NCBI GenBank assembly: GCA_001898425.1
Contig: MKTV01000021.1
Location: 221-64,220, forward strand
Reading direction: 5' to 3'
Source: Rhodospirillales bacterium 69-11
GTDB taxonomy: Bacteria > Pseudomonadota > Alphaproteobacteria > Acetobacterales > Acetobacteraceae
DNA: 64,000 bases
Shown here: positions 43,305 to 52,237 of the stretch, in pieces
How positions within the stretch are numbered: position 1 is the stretch's first letter
Layout: the number at the start of each line of letters is the position of its first letter
Made by a program: the position numbers and the translations under genes
The notes under the pieces: model-generated
What the model was told of the DNA's origin: nothing
Database searches by the model: none
What the model saw: only the letters and a program-made list of their open reading frames with translations

Positions 43305-44192
43305 ATGACTGGGAACACGGGCAATACCGGGAATACGGGGAACACCGGGAACACGGGCAATGCCGGCGATCCCGGCGGCGGCGTCGTCTTCGCCGATCGT
43401 GCCGGGCGACCGCTGGTCAATGCACTCGATCCCCCTGGGACGCAGCCGCTCCCGATCATCCCGCCGACGCCGCAGGGCTATGCCGACCGGTCATGGGCCG
43501 CGATGTGGTACGGCTGGCGGCTGATGGTGGAGTTTGCCCAGGCCGGGCTGATACAGCGCAACGTCGGCACGATCACCATGCCGGAGCCACCCGCCGACTC
43601 GCAGGCCGACATGGACGCGCTGTTCGCCCTCGCGCGCCAGGAACGGGCGGACGCGCTGGACGAGATCGTCGCGCAGAAGGACGAGTTCATCAGCCTGTTC
43701 ATGGCGCTGCTGAACGCGGCGCCCCACTCGCGTCCGCACACGCATCGCGTCATCGCCGGTGCGAGCAACATCGCGCTTTACGCCGCGATGCACTTCAAAG
43801 GGTGGTTCAAGCGGCAGCGACCGTTCGAACTGTATCCGCTGCTGCTGTCGCCGGTGCTCTCGCCCGGTCATGCCTCCTATCCCAGCGGTCATGCCACGCA
43901 GGCCCATCTGATCGCCCGCGTCGTCGGTGACCTCGTGCTGGTCAACCTGCCGGCGGCGGCGCGCAACGTCATGAGCCGGCATCTCGACCGGCTCGCGGAG
44001 CGGATCGCCCGCAACCGGGAGATCGCCGGTCTCCATTACCCATCCGACACGGCGGGCGGGCAGGCGCTGGCGCAGAACATCTTCGCCGCGCTCGACAACA
44101 CGCTGCAGGCCGACCTCGACCTCGCGCCCGACCAGCGGAAATTGCCGACCTTCCATGCCGCGATCACGGCCGCGCAGGAGGAGTGGCCATGA
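43305..44192 (+). CDS. PAP2 / vanadium-haloperoxidase-like phosphatase
   Basis: 295 residues. The three-part phosphate or vanadate site is complete: FKRQRPFELYP (Lys, Arg-Pro), SYPSGHATQAHL, and NREIAGLHYPSDTAGG (Arg, His, Asp). The body contains FMALLNAAPHSRPHTHRVIA and a helical bundle, but there is no signal peptide and no clear transmembrane helices, which separates it from lipid phosphatases and favours a soluble haloperoxidase-type enzyme. The N-terminus is a TGN tripeptide run (nine-base units). The start is 42 bp after the cyclase stop; the stop overlaps the next gene by ATGA. Confidence 0.85.
   Translation: MTGNTGNTGNTGNTGNTGNAGDPGGGVVFADRAGRPLVNALDPPGTQPLPIIPPTPQGYADRSWAAMWYGWRLMVEFAQAGLIQRNVGTITMPEPPADSQADMDALFALARQERADALDEIVAQKDEFISLFMALLNAAPHSRPHTHRVIAGASNIALYAAMHFKGWFKRQRPFELYPLLLSPVLSPGHASYPSGHATQAHLIARVVGDLVLVNLPAAARNVMSRHLDRLAERIARNREIAGLHYPSDTAGGQALAQNIFAALDNTLQADLDLAPDQRKLPTFHAAITAAQEEWP
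43308..43361 (+). repeat. nine-base tandem units encoding (TGN)n at the PAP2 N-terminus
   Basis: Six units of Thr-Gly-Asn/Ala with synonymous differences (AAC/AAT, ACG/ACC, GGG/GGC). The in-frame period means slippage would change only the length of a presumably flexible tail. Confidence 0.8.
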
Positions 44193-45202
44193 TCGAGGCG
44201 GATACCGCGGCGGTGCGCCCCGCCCTGATCGATCTGGCCGCCCTGAAGCTCGCGCAGCCGCCGCCCGGATTCGGCTTCATGCCACCGACCGACGCCGACC
44301 TCGAACGGTTCCTGTTGCCGCCGCGCCCCGACCCGAGCGCACGACAGGCCACCGCCAACTGGGAGCGCGCGCTGGCGCCCCCGCTGCGGCTGGTCGACGG
44401 CCCGATCCCCACGCTGTTCCAGGCCAGCACGGCCCTGCGCATCGGCGGGGCGCGTCCCGTCGGCGGTCCCACCCAGGAGAGCAGCCGCAACTGGTCCGGC
44501 GGCCTGCTGCGGCCGGCCAAGGGGCGTTTCGTCTCGGTGGAGGCGGAGTGGACGGTCACGTCCCCGGCGCCGCCGCCCCGTGCCGCAAAGGAGGGGGAGT
44601 ATCGTGCCTCGGCCTGGGTCGGGCTGGACGGCCATGACCCCGGCAGCCCGACGCTGGCACAGATCGGCACGTTGCAGCGGGTGACGGTCACGCGTGGTGC
44701 TCCGCCCCGGATCGAGGTCTCCGCCTGGTGGCAGTGGTGGCTGCGCGACGTGCCCGGCCAGCACCCGATCGTCATCACCGGCCTGCCCCTCGCGGTCAAT
44801 CACCGCGTCTACGCCAAGATCACCGCCCGCGGTCGCAGGAGCGCACGGTTCTTCATGCGCAACCTGACCACGGGAACCGCGGTCGGTTTCGAATGGAACG
44901 ATCCGGACCCGCTGCACAGCGTGCTGGAGGGCCTGACCGCGGCATGGGTCGTCGAGCGCCCGACCCGTGTCGGCTCGACGCTGCCCTACACGCTGCCGGA
45001 CTATCGCCGCGTGACGATGACCGGTTGCGTGGCGACGCTGGACGCGGCGGGGAACCACGAGGAAGTGGATCTTGGGGGCGCCAGCCTGATCCGTCTCGTG
45101 GACTGGGAGGACGACCGGAGCCCGGGCGCGATCGTCTCCACGCCGGTGACCGGCGCCGATCGCACGCGGCTCGACCTGCATTACGGCGATCTGGGGCCCT
45201 GA
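44189..45202 (+). CDS. glutamic-peptidase (G1/A4 eqolisin) homologue with altered catalytic residue
   Basis: 337 residues. Residues about 100-330 follow the eqolisin order: NWSGG (101-105), SAWVGLDG (141-148), LAQIG with the conserved Gln158, SAWWQWW (178-184), RNLTTGTAVGF and AAWVVE. In characterised eqolisins the equivalents are AWVGIDG, LQTG (catalytic Gln) and AWYEWYP (catalytic Glu). Here that Glu is replaced by Gln182. There is also no signal peptide, whereas known members are secreted. It is either a non-canonical hydrolase or a binding protein with the eqolisin fold. The ATG overlapping the upstream stop is chosen, with GGAGGAG ahead of it. Confidence 0.75.
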   Translation: MIEADTAAVRPALIDLAALKLAQPPPGFGFMPPTDADLERFLLPPRPDPSARQATANWERALAPPLRLVDGPIPTLFQASTALRIGGARPVGGPTQESSRNWSGGLLRPAKGRFVSVEAEWTVTSPAPPPRAAKEGEYRASAWVGLDGHDPGSPTLAQIGTLQRVTVTRGAPPRIEVSAWWQWWLRDVPGQHPIVITGLPLAVNHRVYAKITARGRRSARFFMRNLTTGTAVGFEWNDPDPLHSVLEGLTAAWVVERPTRVGSTLPYTLPDYRRVTMTGCVATLDAAGNHEEVDLGGASLIRLVDWEDDRSPGAIVSTPVTGADRTRLDLHYGDLGP

Positions 45203-45215
45203 GGGGGCGGCGGCC

Positions 45216-45923
45216 ATGTCCGATTTGCGGGAAATCCGCGCGTTCGCGGGGATGACGGACGCGGATCTGGGGCGGTTGGAGCGCGGGGCCACGCGGCTCG
45301 AGCTCCGTGACGGCGCGACGGTGTTCGAGCAGGGCGATCCCTCCGACTCCGTCTACGCCATCCTCGCCGGCCCGGGATCGATCCGCGCCGGCGTGCTCGA
45401 CCGGCGCAGCAAGGGACTGATGATCGAGCTGCTGGGCGCGGGGGAGATCTTCGGCGAGATCGGCGTGATCGACGGGGCGCCCCGCACCGCCACCGCCGTG
45501 GCCGTCGGCAACGCACGCGTCGCCCGGCTGCGCGCCGCCAGCTTCCGCGACGCCCTGGCGCACAGCCCCGCGCTGGGCGACGCGCTGTGCGGCATGCTGG
45601 CGCGCCGTCTGCGCCGCACCTTCGCGCTGCTGCAGGACGCGACCTTCGAGACGCTGGAGGTCCGGCTGGCCCGTCAGGTGCTGTATCTCGCGGAACGGGA
45701 GGGCCGCCGCACCGCCGCCGGCGTCCGTCTCGGCCGCCGTCTCCGCCAGCCCGATCTGGCCGACCTGCTCGGCGGGACGACCCGCAGCATCATCACCATC
45801 CTGAACGCGTGGCGCGCCGGCGGCCTCGTCTCCTACGACGGAGAGCGCGCCATCCTCACCGTGCACGACCTGACGCGCCTGCGCCGCGTGGTCGAGCCGG
45901 ACGCCGGCGGTTCCGCACACTGA
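45216..45923 (+). CDS. Crp/Fnr-family cyclic-nucleotide-responsive regulator
   Basis: 235 residues. The N-terminal cNMP-binding barrel has the phosphate-binding cassette GEIFGEIGVIDGAPRTATAVA, with the Gly-Glu and Arg-Thr pair that hold the cyclic phosphate. The dimer helix follows, and the C-terminal winged helix contains RLRQPDLADLLGGTTRSIITILNAW, the recognition region. No Fnr-type cysteine cluster is present. It starts 13 bp after the G1-homologue stop, so it is probably in the same transcript as the cyclase upstream; the pair would form a local signal-and-receptor unit. Confidence 0.9.
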   Translation: MSDLREIRAFAGMTDADLGRLERGATRLELRDGATVFEQGDPSDSVYAILAGPGSIRAGVLDRRSKGLMIELLGAGEIFGEIGVIDGAPRTATAVAVGNARVARLRAASFRDALAHSPALGDALCGMLARRLRRTFALLQDATFETLEVRLARQVLYLAEREGRRTAAGVRLGRRLRQPDLADLLGGTTRSIITILNAWRAGGLVSYDGERAILTVHDLTRLRRVVEPDAGGSAH

Positions 45924-46048
45924 AGCGCTTCAGCGCGCCGGTGGCGGCGCCACGGCATGGTGTCCTGGCCAGAGCGGTTCACACGGAGTGCCCCCGCCCT
46001 GGTGCATCGCTCACCACCACAACCATGCATCGCGCAGGAGATTCCCCC

Positions 46049-46180
46049 ATGAAGTCCTTCACCTTCGCCGTCCTCACCGCGCTCACGCTGCTGGCCGGCA
46101 TCCCGCTGCTCTCCGGTGCAGCCTCCGCCGAGATCTTCCCGCCCGCGGCGGGTGGCGTGCAGGGCGGCACCAACGGCTGA
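46049..46180 (+). CDS. 43-residue secreted micropeptide
   Basis: MKSFTFAVLT opens a classical signal peptide (Lys, 20 hydrophobic residues, ending GAASA) with predicted cleavage after residue 27, leaving a 16-residue mature peptide EIFPPAAGGVQGGTNG. GCAGGAG lies ahead of the start. Too short for most gene finders. It sits 125 bp after the Crp gene, followed closely by another tiny frame. Function unknown; no family recognised. Confidence 0.65.
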   Translation: MKSFTFAVLTALTLLAGIPLLSGAASAEIFPPAAGGVQGGTNG

Positions 46181-46205
46181 GCCGCCACGCTGACTGGAGG
46201 CTCCG

Positions 46206-46313
46206 ATGACCGCCATCGTCGTTCTGGGAGCCCTGCTCCTTGCGGTCTTCGGTCGGGCCCTGCTGTTCCCGCCGGTGCGGCGGGGCGGGTTTGGCCGGAT
46301 GCCGGAACGCTGA
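46206..46313 (+). CDS. 35-residue single-helix membrane micropeptide
   Basis: A small frame beginning MTAIVVLGALLLAVFGRALL, one transmembrane helix followed by a basic tail (RRGGFGRMPER). A good Shine-Dalgarno, TGGAGG, sits 5 nt upstream, and it begins 25 bp after the 43-residue peptide gene, so the two are likely co-expressed. A strong hairpin follows the stop within 15 bp. Function unknown. Confidence 0.5.
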   Translation: MTAIVVLGALLLAVFGRALLFPPVRRGGFGRMPER

Positions 46314-46320
46314 CGCATCC

Positions 46321-46359
46321 CGCGAGAGGACCGGTTCGAAAGGGCCGGTCCTCTTCGCG
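46321..46359 (+). terminator. hairpin after the micropeptide pair
   Basis: GAGGACCGG pairs with CCGGTCCTC (9 bp) around a ten-base loop. The stem is extended by CGCGA with TCGCG after one unpaired base. No T-run follows, so it is a terminator or mRNA-stabilising stem. Confidence 0.6.
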
Positions 46360-46427
46360 TACGGCCTCTTGCCGCGCGCCGGGAAATCGCGCCCCATCGC
46401 CGCGTCACAGGCGGAAGGAACGTGCCG

Positions 46428-47219
46428 ATGTCCGAGATCGAATGGCGCAGGCTGCGGGCCGAGCAGTTGCGGGAGAAGGCGCGCCAGGACGCGATCGTCA
46501 TCCTGCCCATTGCGTCGCTCGAGCAGCACGGTCCGCATCTGCCCGTGGAAGTCGACTCCGTCCTGGGCGAGACCGTCGCGCAGCGCACGGCGGCGATGGT
46601 GGACGCGCGGGGGCAGCCGGTGCTGGTGCTGCCGGTGCTCTGGACCGGCCTGTCCGAACATCACATGAGCTTCGGGGGAACGGTCACGCTGGACAACGCG
46701 ACCTTCGCCGCGCTGGTCGAGGGCGTGGTGCGCTCCGTGCTGCGGCACGGGTTCCGCCGCATCGTGCTGCTGAACGCGCATGGCGGGAACGAGAACGCGC
46801 TGCGCACCATCGCCGACGACCTGACGCCGAAGCTGCGCGTGCCGATCGTCCAATTCACCTACTGGTACGCGGCCGCGGTCGCGATCGCCAAGATCCTGGA
46901 GACGCAGGGGGGCCTGCAGCACGCCTGTGAGGCGGAGACGGCCATGATGATGGCGGTGCGCCCGGACCTGGTCGCGACCGACCGCATTCCGCTCGCGAAG
47001 GCGAACACCACGCCTGACCTGACCGACATCGTGGGCGGCGGCGTCTACACGTGGCGCTCGATCGGCAGCCGGTCGGGATCGGGCGTGATCGGCAATCCCG
47101 AGGCGGCGTCCGCGGAGAAGGGTGAGCGGCTGTTCGCGGCCATCGCCACGGCGCTCGCCGACAAGCTGTGCAACCCGGAGCTCTGGACCGTGCCCTGGGA
47201 GTCCGAGACGCTGCGCTGA
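46428..47219 (+). CDS. creatininase family amidohydrolase
   Basis: 263 residues. Metal ligands are visible in LPIASLEQHGPHLPVEVDS (Glu, His, Asp), in LNAHGGNENALR (His) and in HACEAETAMMM (Glu). Homologues include creatinine amidohydrolase and the MftE-type peptidases that trim RiPP precursors. No radical-SAM partner is adjacent here, so general amidohydrolase is the safe call. The ATG at 46428 is chosen; a GTG two codons upstream is in frame. Its place between two small secreted-peptide genes is notable. Confidence 0.85.
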   Translation: MSEIEWRRLRAEQLREKARQDAIVILPIASLEQHGPHLPVEVDSVLGETVAQRTAAMVDARGQPVLVLPVLWTGLSEHHMSFGGTVTLDNATFAALVEGVVRSVLRHGFRRIVLLNAHGGNENALRTIADDLTPKLRVPIVQFTYWYAAAVAIAKILETQGGLQHACEAETAMMMAVRPDLVATDRIPLAKANTTPDLTDIVGGGVYTWRSIGSRSGSGVIGNPEAASAEKGERLFAAIATALADKLCNPELWTVPWESETLR

Positions 47220-47484
47220 CCCGGAAGCGGACACCCACGCCATTCGGCGGGCAGCCCGGCGCGCAAACGGGCTGCCGGAGGTCGGCCGACGCGGCTGCGC
47301 CGACCAGGTCTGCGCGCGCCATGCGATAGACGATTCCGGTCCAGACTGGTGCATTCGCGCCGTTTATTCCCGGCACTTTGCGCATCAAAGCTCTGCGTTT
47401 CATGGCGATTATCCGGCCGCTTGGAGGCGCCATATGGGCGGTCACCGGGACGGCGATGATGACGCGGTCTCGGAAGACAGATGA

Positions 47485-47501
47485 CCCCGCGACACGCGGG
47501 G
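47485..47501. other. 7-bp hairpin ahead of the 77-residue secreted protein gene
   Basis: CCCCGCG, a three-base loop, CGCGGGG, ending 13 bp before the ATG. The 295-bp gap 47220-47514 contains no other clear feature; the region around 47340-47420 is less GC-rich and may hold the promoter. Confidence 0.5.
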
Positions 47502-47514
47502 ACGGAGAGAGACC

Positions 47515-47748
47515 ATGAAGAAGACCTTTGCCATTGCCGCCGTCCTGCTCACGCTTGGGAGCGGCGCCGCTTTCGCCGGCGACGGTGACGTCTATGTGCC
47601 GCAGCTCCAGGGCGCTGCCGCCGGCCGCATCGTGCAACCCGCGCAGCAGGCCGCGCCGGCGCACCGGCTCTTCGCGACGCAGGGCCATGCCGAGACGTGG
47701 CTCTACCCGTCCTTCGGCTATGCCGGCCTGGGTGGCGGCCAGAACTGA
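47515..47748 (+). CDS. 77-residue secreted protein of unknown function
   Basis: A typical signal peptide, MKKTFAIAAVLLTLGSGAAFA, with cleavage predicted before GDGDVYVPQL. The mature 56 residues are Ala/Gln/Gly-rich with a Tyr-Pro-Ser-Phe-Gly-Tyr-Ala-Gly stretch near the C-terminus. No known domain. GGAGAGAG precedes the start. It is the second secreted small protein in this cluster and, like the first, is followed by a strong hairpin. Confidence 0.75.
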   Translation: MKKTFAIAAVLLTLGSGAAFAGDGDVYVPQLQGAAAGRIVQPAQQAAPAHRLFATQGHAETWLYPSFGYAGLGGGQN

Positions 47749-47799
47749 CCTGACGGCTTGCGGCCGCGGGTTCGCGGCGGCCGTCTGATCACACGATCC

Positions 47800-47833
47800 G
47801 GAAGGGGCTGGTCCGCAAGGGCCGGCCCCTTCC
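47800..47833 (+). terminator. hairpin after the 77-residue protein gene
   Basis: GGAAGGGGC and GCCCCTTCC form a 9-bp stem at 47800-47808 and 47825-47833, with further partial pairing inside. Its position 50 bp past the stop and before the ABC-transporter operon suits a transcription terminator, though the T-run is missing. Confidence 0.6.
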
Positions 47834-47937
47834 GCGTTCCATGTTCCCGGTTGTGGTAGCGCACGACATCTGCTTGAACCACGAAAGAAGGCGCCGCACC
47901 GCTCCGACGGCGCCCCCTAACGGGAGAGAACAGGCCA

Positions 47938-49212
47938 ATGCAGCGGATCAGCCGTCGTGCCATGCTGGCCGGAACCGCGGGCGCAATCGCCCTGCCGGCC
48001 GCGGCCCGCGCAGAGGTGCAACCGAAGATCACCGTGATCTCGCAGTGGAGCGCCGGCAGCGACGGCGCCGCGATGGTGGCCCTCGGCAAGGAGTTCACCC
48101 GCCAGGGCGGGATCTGGGAACACAACCCGGTCCCCGGCTTCACCACCGAAATGATGAACAAGCTGCGCGCGCAGATCATCGCCGGCGATCCTCCCGCGGC
48201 GTCCCAGCTCAAGGGGCCCGAGATCGCCGCCTGGTCGAAGGTCGGCGCGGTGGTCAATCTCGACCCGCTGGTGAAGGAAGCCGGGTATGAGGCGGTGGTG
48301 CCCGCCGAACTCGCGCGCATCAGCAAGCCCGCCGGCCATTGGATCGCGCTGCCGGTGCAGGCCTATCGCATCAACACGCTGTTCGTCTCGAAGAAGGCCG
48401 CCGACAAGGTCGGGCTGACGGCGCTGCCGAAGACCTGGGCGGAGTTCAACGCGGTCGCCGAGAAGATGAAGGCCGCCGGCATCACCCCCGTCGCAAATGG
48501 CGGCATCAAGTGGGACGACGGGATGAAGTGGGAGATCGCGCTGTGCGGGATCAGCCCCGACGCCTATCGCAAGGCGGTGATGGAGCTGGACGACAAGGCG
48601 CTGAAGGGGCCGGAGGTGCTGGCCGCCTTCCGGCAGTTCCGGAAGCTCGCCGCCTGGTCCGATCCGGGTGCCGCCGGCCAGCACTACAGCAGCTTCATCC
48701 CGCGCTACATGAAGGGCGACATGGGCCTGCTGCTGATGGGCGGCTGGGCGCAGGGCGTATTCAAGAACGCCGGGTTCAAGTTCGACGATTACCTGGTCGG
48801 CCCGGCGCCGCAGGATGACGGCAAGGTCGCCTTCGACCTCAACGCCGACGAGTTCATCTTCTGGCAGAAGAAGCAGCCCGAATTCGTCGAGGGCCAGAAG
48901 CTCCTGGCGAAGATCGTCATGAGCAAGGAATTCGGGCCGATGTACTCGCAGATCACCGGCTCCATCCCGGTGCGCACCGACACCGACCTGACCGCGCCCG
49001 GTTTCAGCGACGGCCAGCGCGAGGCGGCCCGCGCACTCGGCGAGGCGGTGAAGGCCAACCGCGTGGTCGCGAGCCTTGCGCACAACATGGCGCAGACGAA
49101 CCAGATCACCGCGGCGATGCTCGACGTGCTCACCGAGTTCGCGCATGACGACCGCATTGCCCCCGAACAGGGCCAGCAGCGGCTGGCCGACGCGGTGGAC
49201 GGCGTCCGCTGA
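47938..49212 (+). CDS. sugar ABC transporter substrate-binding protein
   Basis: 424 residues. The leader SRRAMLAGTAGAIALPAAARA is signal-like with a twin-arginine. The mature part is a family-1 extracellular binding protein: ITVISQWSAGSDGAAMVALGKEF, then FTTEMMNKLRAQIIAGDPPAA and the late DMGLLLMGGWAQGVFKNAGF. The style matches glucose/mannose (GtsA-type) receptors. It heads a four-gene operon with two permeases and an ATPase, spaced 2 bp or overlapping. Confidence 0.9.
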   Translation: MQRISRRAMLAGTAGAIALPAAARAEVQPKITVISQWSAGSDGAAMVALGKEFTRQGGIWEHNPVPGFTTEMMNKLRAQIIAGDPPAASQLKGPEIAAWSKVGAVVNLDPLVKEAGYEAVVPAELARISKPAGHWIALPVQAYRINTLFVSKKAADKVGLTALPKTWAEFNAVAEKMKAAGITPVANGGIKWDDGMKWEIALCGISPDAYRKAVMELDDKALKGPEVLAAFRQFRKLAAWSDPGAAGQHYSSFIPRYMKGDMGLLLMGGWAQGVFKNAGFKFDDYLVGPAPQDDGKVAFDLNADEFIFWQKKQPEFVEGQKLLAKIVMSKEFGPMYSQITGSIPVRTDTDLTAPGFSDGQREAARALGEAVKANRVVASLAHNMAQTNQITAAMLDVLTEFAHDDRIAPEQGQQRLADAVDGVR

Positions 49213-49214
49213 GC

Positions 49215-50108
49215 ATGCCGGCGCGGCGCCTGCTGGGCGAGGGACTGCGGACCCTCGTGATGTGGGCGCCGCTCGTCGTGAGCTGCGCCTACGTGGTCAT
49301 CTTCAGCTTGTGGACGACCGCGGTGTCGCTGACCCGGTCGACCCTGCTGCCCGACTACACCTGGGCCGGCTGGCGCAACTACACCGTCGTGCTGAACAGC
49401 CGGAACTGGCAGGTCGCGTACGCCAACCTCGCGATCTACGGGGTGCTGTTCGTCGTATTGGCGACCGCCGTCGGTCTGCTCCTGGCCGTGCTGATCGACC
49501 AGCGCATTCGCGGGGAGAACGTGTTCCGCACGATCTTCCTCTATCCGATCGCCGTCTCCTTCGTGGTGACCGGCACCGTCTGGGGCTGGCTGTTCAATCC
49601 CTCGATCGGATTGCAGAAGCTGGTGCAGGGCTGGGGGTGGGAGGGTTTCCGCTTCGGCTGGACGATTGATCGCGACTTGGCGATCTACGCGATCGTCGTG
49701 GCGGCGATCTGGCATGCCTCGGGCTTCGCCATGGCGCTGTTCCTCGCAGGTTTGCGGTCGGTCGATGCGGACCTGCTGAAGGCGGCGCAGATCGACGGCG
49801 CCGGTCCGTGGCGCACCTATACCCGCGTCGTGCTGCCGACCATCGGCCCGATCTTCGTCGCCGTGTTGGTGATGCTGCTGCAATTCGCGATCAAGACCTA
49901 CGACCTCGTGGTCGCCTTGACGGCGGGCGGGCCGGGGATCTCCTCCACCCTGCCGGCACTCGTCGTCTACGACTTCATGTTCCAGCGCGGCGAACTCGGC
50001 CGAGGCTCCGCCGCCGCCGTGATGCTGCTCGCCTCGTTGACGGTCGTGCTGTTGCCCTACGCCGGCTTCCGGTTATGGCAGAACCGCCGGAGCGCCGCGC
50101 GTGCCTGA
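49215..50108 (+). CDS. sugar ABC transporter permease 1
   Basis: 297 residues with six predicted membrane helices. The cytoplasmic EAA loop that docks the ATPase is visible as LKAAQIDGAGPWRTYTRVVLPTIGP. The N-terminal helix VVSCAYVVIFSLWTTAVSLT and the late VYDFMFQRGELGRGSAAAVML are typical of MalF/UgpA-type subunits. The first periplasmic loop is short, as in GtsB-like proteins. It overlaps the second permease by 8 bp and follows the binding protein after 2 bp. Confidence 0.92.
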   Translation: MPARRLLGEGLRTLVMWAPLVVSCAYVVIFSLWTTAVSLTRSTLLPDYTWAGWRNYTVVLNSRNWQVAYANLAIYGVLFVVLATAVGLLLAVLIDQRIRGENVFRTIFLYPIAVSFVVTGTVWGWLFNPSIGLQKLVQGWGWEGFRFGWTIDRDLAIYAIVVAAIWHASGFAMALFLAGLRSVDADLLKAAQIDGAGPWRTYTRVVLPTIGPIFVAVLVMLLQFAIKTYDLVVALTAGGPGISSTLPALVVYDFMFQRGELGRGSAAAVMLLASLTVVLLPYAGFRLWQNRRSAARA

Positions 50109-50952
50109 CCGTCCCCTCGCGCGCGCGCTGATCTACGGCACGCTGCTGCTGTTCAGCGTGTTCTACCTGCTGCCGCTCGCCGTGGTGATGCTGAACGCGG
50201 TGCGGAGCACGGCCGACATCAACCACAACTCGGTCATCGCCTGGCCCGAAGCGGTGGTGTGGGGCAATTTCGGCGAGACCTGGAGCCGCTACTGCATCGC
50301 CGAACACTGCACCGGCATCCGGCCGTATCTCTACAACTCGCTGCTGATGGTGATCCCCGCCACCATCATCTCCACGCTGCTCGGCGCATTGAACGGCTAC
50401 TCGCTCGCGCTGTGGCGGTTCCGCGGAGACGGGCTCGTGTTCTTCGTGATGACGCTGGGCGTGTTCCTGCCGCAGCAGATGAATCTCGTGCCCTGGGCGA
50501 TCGTGCTGCGCGACCTCGGGCTGTTCAACACGATCAGCGGCCTGGTGCTGATCCATGTCGTGCAGGGCATGAGCTTCACGACGCTGTTCTGCCGCAACTA
50601 CTACGTCAGCATCCCGCCCGACCTGCTGAAGGCGGCGCGGATCGACGGGGCCGGGTTCTTCCGCATCTTCTGGCGCATCGTGCTGCCCCTCTCGCCGCCG
50701 ATCCTGGTGGTGACGGCGATCTGGCAGTTCACGGGGATCTGGAACGAGTTCCTGTTCGGCGTGACGTTCTCGGCCGGCCAGAACCAGCCGATCACCGCGG
50801 CCCTGATCGCGCTGGCCGTGCATGTCAGCGAAGCGCCGCAATACGGGCTGCAGAGCGCCGCCGTGCTGCTGGCCGCCGCGCCCACCCTGCTCGTGTATCT
50901 GTTCGGCGGCCGCTATTTCGTGCGCGGCCTGACCTCGGGAGCGGTGAAGTAG
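50101..50952 (+). CDS. sugar ABC transporter permease 2
   Basis: 283 residues, six helices, MalG/UgpE type. The EAA loop is LLKAARIDGAGFFRIFWRIVLPLSPP. The start is a GTG overlapping the upstream gene. FLPQQMNLVPWAIVLRDLGLFNT is a conserved region of the carbohydrate uptake 1 family. It is immediately followed by the ATPase gene with no gap. Confidence 0.92.
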   Translation: MPDRPLARALIYGTLLLFSVFYLLPLAVVMLNAVRSTADINHNSVIAWPEAVVWGNFGETWSRYCIAEHCTGIRPYLYNSLLMVIPATIISTLLGALNGYSLALWRFRGDGLVFFVMTLGVFLPQQMNLVPWAIVLRDLGLFNTISGLVLIHVVQGMSFTTLFCRNYYVSIPPDLLKAARIDGAGFFRIFWRIVLPLSPPILVVTAIWQFTGIWNEFLFGVTFSAGQNQPITAALIALAVHVSEAPQYGLQSAAVLLAAAPTLLVYLFGGRYFVRGLTSGAVK

Positions 50953-52059
<1,107 letters not shown>

Positions 52060-52077
52060 GGCGTGTCGGGGAGCGAC

Positions 52078-52207
52078 GTCGTAGATTGGCCGCCCTTCGG
52101 CGGCCATCACACCGGGCGGGAAGCGCCCGGGTCCATTCCCCCGTGCCATGGCCGGCGGAGGCTGCCCACCTCCGTGTCATGGCCGCCGCAGGGCGGCCAT
52201 CCACGAC
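52078..52207. repeat. pair of inverted REP-like palindromes between convergent genes
   Basis: A 33-bp unit at 52078-52110 (TGGCCGCC, CTTC loop, GGCGGCCA) and a near-identical copy in opposite orientation at 52176-52207 (ATGGCCGCC, GCA, GGGCGGCCAT) share the flank GTCGT/ACGAC. A further small stem GGGCG/CGCCC lies between. They separate the ABC operon from the tetR-type gene and probably stop transcription from both sides. Confidence 0.7.
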
Positions 52208-52237
52208 TTCTCTGCCTCCCCCGACGACCCCTCTACC

